A DNA stretch of 64,000 nt from Sulfurospirillum oryzae (lineage in GTDB: Bacteria; Campylobacterota; Campylobacteria; Campylobacterales; Sulfurospirillaceae): NCBI RefSeq assembly GCF_025770725.1, contig NZ_JANZKZ010000001.1, forward strand, positions 837,532 to 901,531, given 5' to 3'. The stretch's first letter is position 1. Every line of letters starts with the position of its first letter. The position numbers and the translations under genes are program-made. A model generated the notes under the pieces. The model had not been told where the DNA came from. It searched no databases and was given only the letters and a program-made list of their open reading frames with translations. Shown piece by piece: positions 16,798 to 29,092 of this stretch.

Positions 16798-18120
16798 ATG
16801 TTTAAGAGTTTACATTCTGAATTTGAAAAAAAAGATACTGATTTATACAAGTTTCAACAAAGAAAAGGCTTTTCTAAATATATTCTTATTAGATCGCTCG
16901 ATATAAACACTTTGAAAGAGATAATTAAAGATCAAACAGGAAATGATGCTAAATCTTCAAAGCAGGACGAACTATATAAAGAATTATTTGATACAGATAT
17001 TACTATCGACAAATTAATTGAACATATATTAAAAAAATATCCAGAAGAAAGAGAGTATCGACTAGAACAAGAAAAGCATCTTCCAGCTATAATTGAAAAT
17101 TTTGGAGATGTAAAATGTGGAATTAGAAATGACAATATGAATGATGTTGCAAAAGCATTGGTAAGAGACAAATCTATTCTAAGTAAAAAAGAATTGGATA
17201 GACGAGTTAATGAGTTACTACAAGGAACTATAAAAGGCTACCTTTTATGGCAATACTATAATCAAGTCACAAATGACTTGATAGAACATATAGTAAATGA
17301 TCATCCAAGTGTCATTCCAACGATAAGAAAAATTCATGATGTAGATTTTTTTCTCAAAATAAATGATGAAATTGTCCCTTTTGATCTCAAAATAACACAT
17401 ATATCAAATGATTTTTTTGATAAATATACAAAAGGAATAGAGCTCAATATTGATAATAAATGTAATATAACAGATGACTATTGCATTAATGACCGTTCCC
17501 ATGGTGAGCTAGAACAAATAAAAAATCTATATAAAGTTACAAAAGAAAAACGACTACCTAAAATGACAGGGCAATCAAAAGAAGATTTAAAAAACAACCT
17601 AACTTCTCTGGGAATTGAAGAGATCAATCAAGAGTTAAGTGCATTAGAAGAATTAAAAGAAATTAAAACTTATTACAGTCAGATTAAACTCAAATATGAT
17701 TTACCTAATATGAGTAAATTAAGCCAACAGGGAATGGTTGATATCTTATTGAAATATAATCAAACTGAAACAGAAAAACTATTAGAGCAATTAATTGCAA
17801 AAAGACGAACCTGTATCAAACAATTAGAAACTGATAGGAAAATTCTAGAATGGTGGAATTATAAAAATCAAGGAGAACGTTTATTCAAAAACAATAATCG
17901 TTTTTTTGTTTTTTTGGCTTACCGTAACTCATTTGAGGATGCAAGACCATTAAAAGGAAACGTAGATTCTTTAAAAAACTTAATTAGTCGGCAACTTGAT
18001 GCCATCTCAAATGGTCAAGAATTGAATACAATTAATTATTATTACGATAAAGATAAAAATTTAAAAGGATCATATACTATAAATGCCACTTCTGTAATTT
18101 ATGCAAGTGAAATTATATGA
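16798..18120 (+). CDS. Putative type II restriction endonuclease
   Basis: 440-residue soluble protein with no family I can name. Around residues 185-205 the segment HDVDFF-LKINDEIVPFDLKITHI has the spacing of a PD-(D/E)XK nuclease core: an Asp on the first strand, then D-x-K on the next (DLK), followed by a hydrophobic strand. The rest is helical, Lys/Glu-rich, with a long coiled stretch at about 240-345. It overlaps the convergent methyltransferase by 8 bases at the 3' end. The methyltransferase next door makes a cognate restriction enzyme the best reading; target sequence unknown. Confidence 0.7.
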   Translation: MFKSLHSEFEKKDTDLYKFQQRKGFSKYILIRSLDINTLKEIIKDQTGNDAKSSKQDELYKELFDTDITIDKLIEHILKKYPEEREYRLEQEKHLPAIIENFGDVKCGIRNDNMNDVAKALVRDKSILSKKELDRRVNELLQGTIKGYLLWQYYNQVTNDLIEHIVNDHPSVIPTIRKIHDVDFFLKINDEIVPFDLKITHISNDFFDKYTKGIELNIDNKCNITDDYCINDRSHGELEQIKNLYKVTKEKRLPKMTGQSKEDLKNNLTSLGIEEINQELSALEELKEIKTYYSQIKLKYDLPNMSKLSQQGMVDILLKYNQTETEKLLEQLIAKRRTCIKQLETDRKILEWWNYKNQGERLFKNNNRFFVFLAYRNSFEDARPLKGNVDSLKNLISRQLDAISNGQELNTINYYYDKDKNLKGSYTINATSVIYASEII

Positions 18121-19702
18121 ACCACAGTCCTTCCTCATTTATAGAAAAATATTTACTAAGAATTTCTAGAATATTAACCTTAGCGATGATGATATGCTTT
18201 GAAAAAAATTCTTGAAGTAAAACCATATAAATATTATTTGTATCTACATACGTTATTTTAGACATCAGCTGCTTAGTAGTATTAACAATTAAAGCCACAG
18301 TTTCATTAAAAGATAATATTTGATGTTGATTAGATGATGTACTTTTTAAGAAAGTAATCATCATATCACCCTTGACTGTTTTGGTTCTATTCAATTGTCT
18401 AGGTGTAAATGTTTTTTGCGTCAACCATTCAATTTTATGAAGTTGAAAATTATTTTTTAAACAACCATTCAAAATTGCATACCATTCCTCTCCTGAAATC
18501 GAGTGAAACGTTAATGTAAAATACTTCTGAGGTTTTAATACTCGATGTATCTCATATAAGCATTGCTCAATATCACTTCCAAATTCTTTAATAGTCTTAA
18601 CTCTTTTTTTACTATCGCTTACAACAACTTCATTATTGTAGTCAACAGAAAATCCTAACCAAGTATTCCAAATGATACTTTGTTCAAAATAAGGAACAGA
18701 ATCTCCATAAGGAGGATCTGCAAAAATATAGTCAATTGAATTATCCGGATATGGTAATTTTTTTGTATCTAACGAGTCAATAATATAACTTGTATTTTCA
18801 ATTGTCATTTCATTAATTGATGCAACTTCTCCATTATACTGATGTAATGATATATTCTTTTTCAATGCTTTTATAAAATCTTTCTTTCCAGATACTAACT
18901 TTTGAACTCGATTTTTGAAATAATGAAATACGTTGTTTTCAATATATGTTTCACCTATATAAAATCCTGTCATCCAAGCGCCAGATGCCATTTCACCTCT
19001 GCTTTTAATTGGAGGAACTAAACGTGAGCAATTTGCTAAATTAGATGTAAAAGCTAACAATAACAAGTCTTTATATACTTTATCAGATACCTGATTTATA
19101 GCATCGAATAATGCTATATGAGATGATAAAGCTCTAACAGTAAATAAATCATCTGTTGTAAGACCTTTGTATGCACTGATTCTGCTATTTGGAATAATTT
19201 TGGAAACTGGATGATCCATCAAAGATACATTATGTTCTTGATTTAAAATATAATCTATTTGTGTTTGAGATAAAGTAAATTCAATTGAAGCTTTTGTGCA
19301 TTTACATTGTATTTTTGCTTTTACTGGTATATCTTGTTTTGTTCGCAAGGTTGCAATAACTCGTGCATCATGTCCACATTTTGGACATTTTATTATGTTC
19401 CAAAAGATATTCTCACTCAAGGTTTGAACAATAATATCATCACTTAAATTTTCTAATCTACTAATATTAAATTCATGGGTTAAAAGCTGTTTTTGAATAA
19501 ATGAAGCAATAGGATTCAAATCATTCGATATGACATTTCTTTTATTGATATAAGCCTCAGCAGTAAAAACACCATATCCAGAAAAAGGGTCTAAAACTAT
19601 ATCCCCTTCTTTTGTAAATTCATCTAAAAGACTTCTTAATTGTTCAGGAGGTTTTTTCCCCCAATATTTGTGCATTCCATAACGCGGCAGTTTTTGAGAC
19701 AA
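18113..19702 (-). CDS. DNA methyltransferase (amino-MTase of the R-M island)
   Basis: 529 residues. AdoMet motif I is DPFSGYG at 38-44 and the catalytic motif IV is DPPYG at 329-333, so the target is an exocyclic amino group (N6-adenine or N4-cytosine). About 285 residues separate I from IV, holding a zinc-ribbon-like CPKC (106-109) with CKC (133-135) and a probable target-recognition region. The N-terminus YGMHKYWGKKPPEQL matches a class of methyltransferases beginning HKYWGKKP. It should protect host DNA from the neighbouring nuclease; the recognition site is unknown. Confidence 0.88.
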   Translation of the reverse strand: MSQKLPRYGMHKYWGKKPPEQLRSLLDEFTKEGDIVLDPFSGYGVFTAEAYINKRNVISNDLNPIASFIQKQLLTHEFNISRLENLSDDIIVQTLSENIFWNIIKCPKCGHDARVIATLRTKQDIPVKAKIQCKCTKASIEFTLSQTQIDYILNQEHNVSLMDHPVSKIIPNSRISAYKGLTTDDLFTVRALSSHIALFDAINQVSDKVYKDLLLLAFTSNLANCSRLVPPIKSRGEMASGAWMTGFYIGETYIENNVFHYFKNRVQKLVSGKKDFIKALKKNISLHQYNGEVASINEMTIENTSYIIDSLDTKKLPYPDNSIDYIFADPPYGDSVPYFEQSIIWNTWLGFSVDYNNEVVVSDSKKRVKTIKEFGSDIEQCLYEIHRVLKPQKYFTLTFHSISGEEWYAILNGCLKNNFQLHKIEWLTQKTFTPRQLNRTKTVKGDMMITFLKSTSSNQHQILSFNETVALIVNTTKQLMSKITYVDTNNIYMVLLQEFFSKHIIIAKVNILEILSKYFSINEEGLWFI

Positions 19703-19797
19703 TGTATAGCCTTATTTTATGTTTATATAGTATAATTCTATTCTTAATAAGATTAATAAATACTTAATATGAATATATTATACGTTAAAGGTATATA

Positions 19798-20163
19798 ATG
19801 AGCTTTATTTCAAATTCACAAATCATTGGCACTATTTTTTCCTGGTTAAGAGCACAAAAGAATATAGATCAAATCACGTTTGCAAAAAAGATGAAACTTA
19901 CACAAGCTTCTTTATCTAGAATCGAGAATGGGAAAGCAATAATGAATATAGAACAAGTTCTGTTTGCATCCAACATATTGGAAATTGAAAGTTCCTATGT
20001 TTTAATTTTATTTACTAAATTAAAAGAACTTTTAGAAAATCAAGGTTTTGTTATAGTGAATAGTAGAGATACTATTAATGGACGCAATATTAGTTTTGAG
20101 CCAATAACAATTGTACGAGGAGTTTTAACCCAACACGTTTTATCTATAATGAATAAAATCTAA
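19798..20163 (+). CDS. XRE-family helix-turn-helix regulator (R-M controller candidate)
   Basis: 121 residues with a Cro/C1-type helix-turn-helix at about 13-60 (DQITFAKKMKLTQASLSRIENGKAIM), then a short alpha/beta tail. Divergent from the methyltransferase across 95 very AT-rich bases. R-M systems often carry a small XRE C-protein that delays nuclease expression; position and fold fit, but C-proteins are usually nearer 80 residues and placed before the nuclease. Confidence 0.8.
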   Translation: MSFISNSQIIGTIFSWLRAQKNIDQITFAKKMKLTQASLSRIENGKAIMNIEQVLFASNILEIESSYVLILFTKLKELLENQGFVIVNSRDTINGRNISFEPITIVRGVLTQHVLSIMNKI

Positions 20164-20250
20164 TTCCTACTATAGAATATAATAAGGATTAGAATGACAG
20201 TTCATATTTTCTATTCTTTTCGTACCACTCAAAAATAGCCTCTTTTACAT

Positions 20251-20925
20251 TCAAGCCAAGCACCACTGAATAGGTTTTTTACCGTTACATGTAAGGTATT
20301 CGTTACTTTTTGAAAAAGGCTTTGATCCAAAAAATCCGCGGTATGATGAGAGAGGAGAAGGGTGAGGAGCGCGTAATATGAGATGTTTTTTGCTGTCAAT
20401 AAGGCTTGCTTTTGCCCCTGCTGGACTTCCCCAAAGAATGAAAACCAAATGCTCTTTTTGCGTGCTTAAAAGTTTAATAACAGCATCAGTGAAGTTTTCC
20501 CAACCTTGCCCACGATGTGAATTGGCTTCGCTTGCACGCACCGTTAAAACTGTGTTTAGTAAAAAAACACCTTGCTTTGCCCATGCTGTTAGATTTCCGT
20601 TGCGAGGAATAGCACAGCCAAGATCATCACGTAGCTCTTTGAAAATATTTTGAAGGGATGGCGGATGCTGGATGCCGTCTTGCACTGAAAAAGAGAGCCC
20701 ATGCGCCTGATTAGCTCCATGATAAGGGTCTTGCCCTAAAATGACCACTTCGACTTTATCAAAAGGGGTATTATCGAAGGCTGCAAAGATATTGGCGCTT
20801 TTAGGATAAATGGTATGGCTTTTTTTTTCTTCCACCAAGAAGTTTTTTAAGACTTCAAAATAAGGTTTTTGAAACTCATCCAACAAAACAACTTTCCAGC
20901 TCTCTTCAATTTTTGGATCAACCAT
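20251..20925 (-). CDS. ung: Uracil-DNA glycosylase
   Basis: Family 1 UDG removing uracil from DNA, 224 residues. Catalytic water-activating Asp in GQDPYHG, the LNTVLTVRASEANSHRGQGWE region, and the HPSPLSSYRGFFGSKPFS loop with the catalytic His are all intact. Monocistronic; the divergent SRP RNA gene lies upstream. One TACATGTA copy sits near the 3' end (20286). Confidence 0.95.
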   Translation of the reverse strand: MVDPKIEESWKVVLLDEFQKPYFEVLKNFLVEEKKSHTIYPKSANIFAAFDNTPFDKVEVVILGQDPYHGANQAHGLSFSVQDGIQHPPSLQNIFKELRDDLGCAIPRNGNLTAWAKQGVFLLNTVLTVRASEANSHRGQGWENFTDAVIKLLSTQKEHLVFILWGSPAGAKASLIDSKKHLILRAPHPSPLSSYRGFFGSKPFSKSNEYLTCNGKKPIQWCLA

Positions 20926-20984
20926 TTTTATCCTTTAATTAATTGCAGTCTATTTTTTAAGAATTTTTGGGTAAAATACGCTTC

Positions 20985-21089
20985 GCCTTCTTCTAGACCT
21001 GTGCAATGTCTTCTAAGAGCATCGCTTCAGGGTGGGAACACAGCAGAGCACTTTTTTTAGGTGTGTGCCGCAGTCATCTGGGAGAGGGT
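20985..21089 (+). ncRNA. ffs: Signal recognition particle RNA (small bacterial 4.5S type)
   Basis: The helix 8 core is present at 21028-21046: CAGG, stem GTG (21032-21034), tetraloop GGAA (21035-21038), stem CAC (21039-21041), AGCAG, which is the Ffh-binding symmetric/asymmetric loop arrangement. The ends close: CCTTCTTCTAGA (20986-20997) pairs with TCTGGGAGAGGG (21077-21088) over 12 pairs with G-U. A TAAAAT -10 (20972-20977) is correctly placed upstream and a T-run follows. Size about 105 nt. Confidence 0.9.
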
Positions 21090-21103
21090 TTTTACACCAC
21101 TAC

Positions 21104-22315
21104 TTACACTCCCAAATAATTTTCAATCTCCATCGCCAATTCGTAAAAATCAGCCTTACCCATTTTGCCTTTTTCTTTAAGCTTATGACGGATATGCTCT
21201 TTACCTTGAATTAGCTCTTTAGACTTCACTCCGTGTGAAATAGAAAGTGTTGCCTCAATAAATGCAGCAATTCGATCACAATTTTTCAGCGCTTCGCCAT
21301 CAATGGCATTGTATTTATCTTCATTGTAACGTGATAAATCATGCACCATTTCAATGCCATTTTCATTGATACGGTTCATAAACTCATCTTTTTGATTGTC
21401 TCCATACAAACCCAAAAGGTATTTAAAGGTCGAAACCATTCCTTCTGGCAAATACGGTAAAATCTCTTCCTCAATCATTTTAATTTCAAACTCACTAATG
21501 ATGTCATCAAGCCCGCTTACCGAATACTTCACAGGACTGATAATATCGCGTGTTAATGCTTCGGGAAAGTCATGAAAGAGCGCACAAAAAAAGTTGTTTT
21601 CCATGCGTTTATCGCATGCTTTAATGGAAAGAGAATAAAAATAACCCATAATAGCAACAATGAGCATGTGTCCAAGCACTGAGGTTTCAGGTATTCGTGG
21701 CGTTTGCGCCCAACGTTTTTGAAAACGAAGACGTCCACTAAGATCAATAATCTTAGAAATCTTTTTATTCATCTCCATTTTACGAACGCCAATAAGCTCG
21801 TAATAATCTTCAATTTCCTCTTCCACCGCCTCTTTTACTCGGTCAATATTGTTCAGAAATTGGCTGGTTTGATAGACAATAGAAAATTCCCAGCGTGTTG
21901 CCATGTACGAAGCCGCTTTGAGAATAAAACGCTCCTTTTTATACATAGAACTATCGCTCAAATACTTTTTAAAACGCTCATAAAAAGCGCCATTTTCAAT
22001 ATCACTCAGTGAATCATAGAGTTGTGCCAATACCCACGCATTGATCTCTTTCTCTTTTTTTTGAAGTGCTTTGCGAAAAACGTCAGGGCGAATATCAGTT
22101 ACAACGACTCGACGCAAAAATTCAAAGATACCCGCTTCAATCATATTGACCATATTAATGCTATCTTTGGCTTCCATTTGTGCTAAAAAATAAGCAATAA
22201 TGAACTTATGAGCTTGTTTGTCAAGCTCCACCAATTCGACCATACGAGGGTAATCATTCCAGCGTTGGATCGAAGCAGCTCCGAAGAACTGTTCTATCAG
22301 TCTAGGGTTTAACAT
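21104..22315 (-). CDS. HD-domain phosphohydrolase (YfbR-like HD)
   Basis: 403 residues. The N-terminal half is helical; an HD domain occupies about 210-385 with LGHMLIV (first His), LFHDFPEALTRD (HD pair) and EMVHDLSRYNEDKYNAIDGEALKNCDRIAAF (later Asp). The HDxPE variant is typical of nucleotidase-type HD proteins such as YfbR. Substrate unknown. It starts inside the end of queF (7-base overlap), so translation is probably coupled. The SRP RNA converges on it. Confidence 0.8.
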   Translation of the reverse strand: MLNPRLIEQFFGAASIQRWNDYPRMVELVELDKQAHKFIIAYFLAQMEAKDSINMVNMIEAGIFEFLRRVVVTDIRPDVFRKALQKKEKEINAWVLAQLYDSLSDIENGAFYERFKKYLSDSSMYKKERFILKAASYMATRWEFSIVYQTSQFLNNIDRVKEAVEEEIEDYYELIGVRKMEMNKKISKIIDLSGRLRFQKRWAQTPRIPETSVLGHMLIVAIMGYFYSLSIKACDKRMENNFFCALFHDFPEALTRDIISPVKYSVSGLDDIISEFEIKMIEEEILPYLPEGMVSTFKYLLGLYGDNQKDEFMNRINENGIEMVHDLSRYNEDKYNAIDGEALKNCDRIAAFIEATLSISHGVKSKELIQGKEHIRHKLKEKGKMGKADFYELAMEIENYLGV

Positions 22316-22704
22316 GAACTCTCATTTCGTACCTGTTTCGAGTCAATTTCAATCACCGTATGAACATTCCCTCTTGGGTTAAAATCAGCAACGACTTTGA
22401 GCCATTTTGGTTTGAGCTTAGAATCGAGAAGGTCATAAATTTCATTCGCACTGTTTTCGTGGCTGATGTTGCGATTCATAAAGCTGTTGATGTAAAGTTT
22501 GATTGCTTTAAGCTCCACAACCAGTTCATTGGGAATATAATCAATATAAATCGTTGCAAAATCTGGATACCCACTACGTGGACATAGACAACAAAACTCT
22601 GGTAATGTAAGCTTAATAACGTAGTTTTTTTTATGCTGATTTGGCCAAATTTCTAAGTCTTTTTCAACATCAAATTCTGTAATTATTTTTTCACCGTATT
22701 TCAT
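22309..22704 (-). CDS. queF: NADPH-dependent 7-cyano-7-deazaguanine reductase (QueF)
   Basis: Reduces preQ0 to preQ1 in queuosine synthesis. The 131-residue unimodular form has the nucleophile Cys in LPEFCCLCPRSGYPDF and the QueF motif ELKAIKLYINSF followed by the catalytic HE pair in ISHENSANEI. It overlaps the upstream GGDEF-EAL gene by ATGA and the downstream HD gene by 7 bases. Confidence 0.95.
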   Translation of the reverse strand: MKYGEKIITEFDVEKDLEIWPNQHKKNYVIKLTLPEFCCLCPRSGYPDFATIYIDYIPNELVVELKAIKLYINSFMNRNISHENSANEIYDLLDSKLKPKWLKVVADFNPRGNVHTVIEIDSKQVRNESSC

Positions 22705-24115
22705 AAATTATCTCCTATTATTTGTTCTATTGATTTTGGTTTTGAGATACAAAACCCTTGTATAAAATCAGGTTTAATCTCTTTCATTTTTTCAAAAAGA
22801 GCCTCTTTATCTACGAATTTTACCATACTTTGAATGTGAAGCGTTTGGATAAGTTCAACGTAGTGTGAAAGAAGTTGTTGGTATTTTGGATCATCAATTT
22901 TTTTGGTAAATTCAATATCAAATTTCACCAAATCAATCGGTAAATATTTAAGGTATTCAAAACCACAATTATTACCACCAAAATTACCCAATGCTATTTT
23001 AAATCCAACCTCTTGATAACTCTCAATAATCTCTCTAAAACGGTGCATGTTTTCATAGCTTTTTTGCTCGATAATCTCAAGTATAAAACGATGCGGATCA
23101 ATACCATTTTTTTCAAAAAGCGTTACAAGATAGCGTTTAAAACTAAGATTTCGAAGTGTTACAGGTGAAACTTCAATGCAAAAAAGTACCTCTTTTTCCA
23201 TTAAAGGTTTAATCTCTTCCAATAAAAGCTCAAAAACCTTTTCATCAAACTCTCTCTCATGTCCTGTATGGTTAATGATACGTTGAATCTGCTGTTTTGA
23301 AAGTGTTCCATAGAGTTTAGATTCCATACGTGTCAAAATTTCTAAAATATTGATTTGATTTGATTTTTGTGCTAAAGAAGGTTGGTATTTGAAAAAAAGC
23401 TGTCGATGATTAATTGCTTCCTCGATAATCATTTGAAATTGATCAAGTTTAATGTTTGGAGTGATTTCTTCACTCTTTTTTTGTTCTTCCAACAACATTA
23501 AAAGTCGTTCTATAATATTGTTTACATCGCTATCATACGCAGCACTTAAAAGTGAAAAGGCCACTTTAACTTCAATATTTAAAATTCCTATATTTTGAAC
23601 ACTTTTAGTAAAAATTGTTAAAAGATGTCTAAGCTCTCTGCTTGGATGGTTGAGTAAAAGTATAAAACCATCATTGCTATATCTTCCAATGGCAATCTTT
23701 TTAAAACGATGCTCACGTAAAAAAAATTGTAATTTTTGAATAAAATGATAAAGAACTAAATCTCCATTATTGATACCATAACGTTCATTGATGTCATTTA
23801 AATTATTGATATGTAAAAAGATAATGGTGGTGGTTTCACGCTTTTTGATTTTAACGATTTTACTGATAATCTCTGCTCTGGTAAATGTTTTGGTTATTGG
23901 ATCAATCAAACTTGTTTGAAATCCATGATAGATCAAATAAACCGTATAATAAACATAAATAGGAATCAATAAAATAAGGAGAATATAATTAATTGACGTG
24001 TGCGAAAAAAGCTGAAAGGTATAGAAAAAAACGCTTATGAGAAGTAAGAGAGGAAAAGCGATTTTAAGAGCTGTAATAAATCGATTTTCTCTCTCCTTGA
24101 TCTCAGAATAGAGCA

Positions 24116-24116
<1 letters not shown>
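22701..24116 (-). CDS. Degenerate GGDEF-EAL membrane protein
   Basis: 471 residues: two membrane helices (about 15-36 and 43-63), a GGDEF-like domain (75-205) and an EAL-like domain (225-470). Both active sites are altered: GGDEF reads SNDGF (147-151), and in the EAL domain the metal-binding DDFGTG is GNFGG (377-381), although EILTR (259-263) and the later Glu residues remain. It is probably a c-di-GMP binder or protein-interaction module without enzyme activity. Its ATG shares a base with the gyrB stop (TAATG), so it is translationally coupled to gyrase. Confidence 0.88.
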
Positions 24117-26467
<2,351 letters not shown>

Positions 26468-26542
26468 TTAAAGCAAAGCTCTAAAAGCTACGCTAACGCT
26501 GAGTTTACACGAGCGTAAGCTCACGCGCTGTGTGCTTAATTT

Positions 26543-27610
26543 TTAAATCATAATTGGCATAACAATGGTTGTAAAGTTATCACTCTCTAAAGTGAAAGGA
26601 AGACCACTGTCATTGAAACCTAGGGTAAAGTTACTATTTTCGATATTAGATAAAAAATCTAAAATATAACGACTGTTAACGGCAAGGTAAATATCACTAT
26701 CAAGTCCTGTTTTAAAATCAATTTCTGTTTTTGCTTCAATGTTATCGTCATTCAAACTTTCAAAGACAATTTTTTCAGGTTTAAAAGTGATTTTAATTTC
26801 AGGGGAAATAATAGAAATTTGTTTAATAGATTCAACCATAGATTCACGGTTAAGTAAAATTCTGTAATTTTTATTTTTAGGAATGATACGCTGATAATCA
26901 GGAAATTTTCCATTGATAAGTTTTGTATAAAATGTAAAATGAGCAGAACTTGCAATGAGTGTGTTTTCATCGTAAAAAATTTCAATGTTATCAAAAAAGA
27001 GTTTTTGAATTTCACTGATTGCTTTTTTAGGAATGATAAGTGAAAAATTATGTTCAGTTGGTTGTTCTATTTGCATAATAGCAAGGCGCTTTGTATCGGT
27101 AGCAACTAAATTAATGCTGTTGTCCTTAATGTCAATTAAAGAACCATTGAGTTCGAATTTTGGATTATTGCTATCGATAGCTGGAGCTATTTTTTTAATG
27201 GAGCGAACAAGTGTGTTGCTATTGATGTCAAATTTAGGTTTAGAATCAATTTGTGGAAATGGAGGGAAATCAGTTGGGTTAAGCATTGGAAGCTTAAATT
27301 TGGAGCTATTCTGTTTGATATAGAGGTAATCATTGATTGTTTCTAAAACAACTTCGTCATCTTTTAAACCTTTAATAATATCTAAAAGCTTTTTTCCATT
27401 AGCGGTTGCATTGCCTGAAGTGATTATTTTGATCTCAGGTGTATGGTAAGAAAGACCAATTTCATAATCAGTTGCTTTAATGACAAATTGACTCTCTTCA
27501 GTGATTAATAAAACATGGGATGTAATTTGACTCAAATCTTTTTTTTCTAAATAGGGTTGAATGTTTAACAACATGTTTTCTAAAATGCTTTTTTTAATCG
27601 AAACTTTCAT
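26543..27610 (-). CDS. dnaN: DNA polymerase III beta subunit (sliding clamp)
   Basis: 355 residues, three-domain clamp; N-terminus MKVSIKKSILENMLLNIQPYLEKK. The internal FPDYQRIIPKN and C-terminal ending PFTLESDNFTTIVMPIMI fit the family. Positioned between dnaA and gyrB as usual near the origin. The 156-base gap to dnaA holds one weak DnaA-box-like site, TTTTTCACA (27731-27739). Confidence 0.97.
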   Translation of the reverse strand: MKVSIKKSILENMLLNIQPYLEKKDLSQITSHVLLITEESQFVIKATDYEIGLSYHTPEIKIITSGNATANGKKLLDIIKGLKDDEVVLETINDYLYIKQNSSKFKLPMLNPTDFPPFPQIDSKPKFDINSNTLVRSIKKIAPAIDSNNPKFELNGSLIDIKDNSINLVATDTKRLAIMQIEQPTEHNFSLIIPKKAISEIQKLFFDNIEIFYDENTLIASSAHFTFYTKLINGKFPDYQRIIPKNKNYRILLNRESMVESIKQISIISPEIKITFKPEKIVFESLNDDNIEAKTEIDFKTGLDSDIYLAVNSRYILDFLSNIENSNFTLGFNDSGLPFTLESDNFTTIVMPIMI

Positions 27611-27766
27611 AGAGTCTCCTTTTTATTATTTAATTTAAAATAGATGAAGTAGTAGATTGGGATGAATTTGTGAAAACATCAACATTATACCTCAAACTAG
27701 GGATTATTCGCGTGAAAGATTTGTTGTGAGTTTTTCACATCTCATCACGTTTGTTATCAAAACTTT

Positions 27767-29092
27767 TTATACCTGCTTTGTTAAAATTTTATTTTTTAGA
27801 TCTTCAACTTTAAGTTTAAAAGACTCATTGGTGTCAATAAGTTCGTTAATTTTTTTAATATTGTGTGAAACAGCTGTATGATCTTTCATTCCAAAGTAGG
27901 TTGCTAAAGATGGCATTGAGTTTGGTGTAAGTGTTCGTGCCAAATAGATACCAATACGTCTAGCTTCTACAATGTTTTTACTTCTTTTAGTCGATTTAAT
28001 CTCGCTTGGTTTAATATTGAGATCTTTTGCAATGATTTGAATAATATCTTCAAGGCTAATATTTTCGCGACGCTCTTTAATCTGCTCACGCATAACATTC
28101 TTTGCAAAATCAAGGGTTATTTCTTGACGCATAAGTGATGCATAGGCATTGAGGTTAATAATTGCACTCTCAATTTCACGGATATTATCGCCCATGTTGG
28201 CAGCAATATAATTGACAATATCGCTGTTAAGGTTAATACCATCGAGTTCACATTTCTTTTTAATGATGGCAATTTTTGTTTCTAATTCTGGTAAGCCAAT
28301 ATCGGCAATTAAACCCCATTCAAAGCGACTTTTTAAACGATCTTCAAGTCCATTAATCATCTTTGGTGGCTTATCTGAGGTCAAAACAATTTGTTTACCT
28401 GCAGAATGAAGCTCATTAAATGTATGAAAAAATTCTTCTTGTGTTTGAATTTTATTGGATAAAAATTGAGTATCATCAATAAGTAAAACATCGCAATTAC
28501 GGTATTTTTCACGGAATCTGTCCATAGATTGGTTGCGAAGATTATAGGTAAAGTCATTCATAAATTGTTCAATTGTTGCATAAATAACAATTTTACCTTT
28601 ACTTTGAACATAATTTCCAATGGCATGAATAAGGTGAGTCTTACCAAGTCCCGTAGGACCATAAATAAAGACAGGATTGTACATAACGCCTGGTTTTTCA
28701 GCAATAGATTTAGCAGCTGTATAAGCGTATTGATTTGAACTTCCTACAACAAAACTGCTAAAGGTATAAGATGGGTTTAAAATAGTATTTTTAGTGCTTT
28801 TAATAGAATCTATCATTTCAACAGGAGTTGATTTAGTTTTTGTGGTTTTAAGATGCTCTTTTAGGACGATTTTGATTTCAGGCTTTTTGCCTGTTTTGAG
28901 TTCAAACAGATGAGCGATTTTGTCGGCGTATTTAGTTCTTACCCAATTAGCGATGAGAATATTAGGGGCAAGAAAGACCATTTGATCCGAATTAGACGCC
29001 TTTTCATGGAATTTTAGTTGTTTAATATAGCGATCATATTCTAAAGAAGCAATCTCTCCTTTTAAAAGTTCTATGACGGTATCTGCTAACAA
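27767..29092 (-). CDS. dnaA: Chromosomal replication initiator DnaA
   Basis: 441 residues: N-terminal domain I, AAA+ domain with Walker A GPTGLGKT (about 145-152) and Walker B LLIDDTQF, and C-terminal DNA-binding domain with the signature DHTAVSHNIKKI. The frame is open to a GTG at 29098, but AAGGAG (29103-29098 on the minus strand) overlaps that codon. The TTG at 29092, 5 bases past the Shine-Dalgarno, is the better start (MLADTVIELLKGE). Confidence 0.97.
   Translation of the reverse strand: MLADTVIELLKGEIASLEYDRYIKQLKFHEKASNSDQMVFLAPNILIANWVRTKYADKIAHLFELKTGKKPEIKIVLKEHLKTTKTKSTPVEMIDSIKSTKNTILNPSYTFSSFVVGSSNQYAYTAAKSIAEKPGVMYNPVFIYGPTGLGKTHLIHAIGNYVQSKGKIVIYATIEQFMNDFTYNLRNQSMDRFREKYRNCDVLLIDDTQFLSNKIQTQEEFFHTFNELHSAGKQIVLTSDKPPKMINGLEDRLKSRFEWGLIADIGLPELETKIAIIKKKCELDGINLNSDIVNYIAANMGDNIREIESAIINLNAYASLMRQEITLDFAKNVMREQIKERRENISLEDIIQIIAKDLNIKPSEIKSTKRSKNIVEARRIGIYLARTLTPNSMPSLATYFGMKDHTAVSHNIKKINELIDTNESFKLKVEDLKNKILTKQV

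Larger units (their letters stand above)
16699..20250. other. Restriction-modification genomic island
   Basis: Between mutY and ung lies a visibly more AT-rich block of three genes: putative nuclease (+), methyltransferase (-) and XRE regulator (+). Codon use favours A/T endings far more than the neighbours, and the TACATGTA palindrome common on both sides is missing. No integrase, flanking direct repeats or tRNA junction is visible, so the insertion route is unknown. Confidence 0.75.

Noticed and set aside
16699..20250. Prophage or transposon
   Set aside because: No integrase, transposase, terminal repeats or target duplication could be seen; only R-M genes are present.
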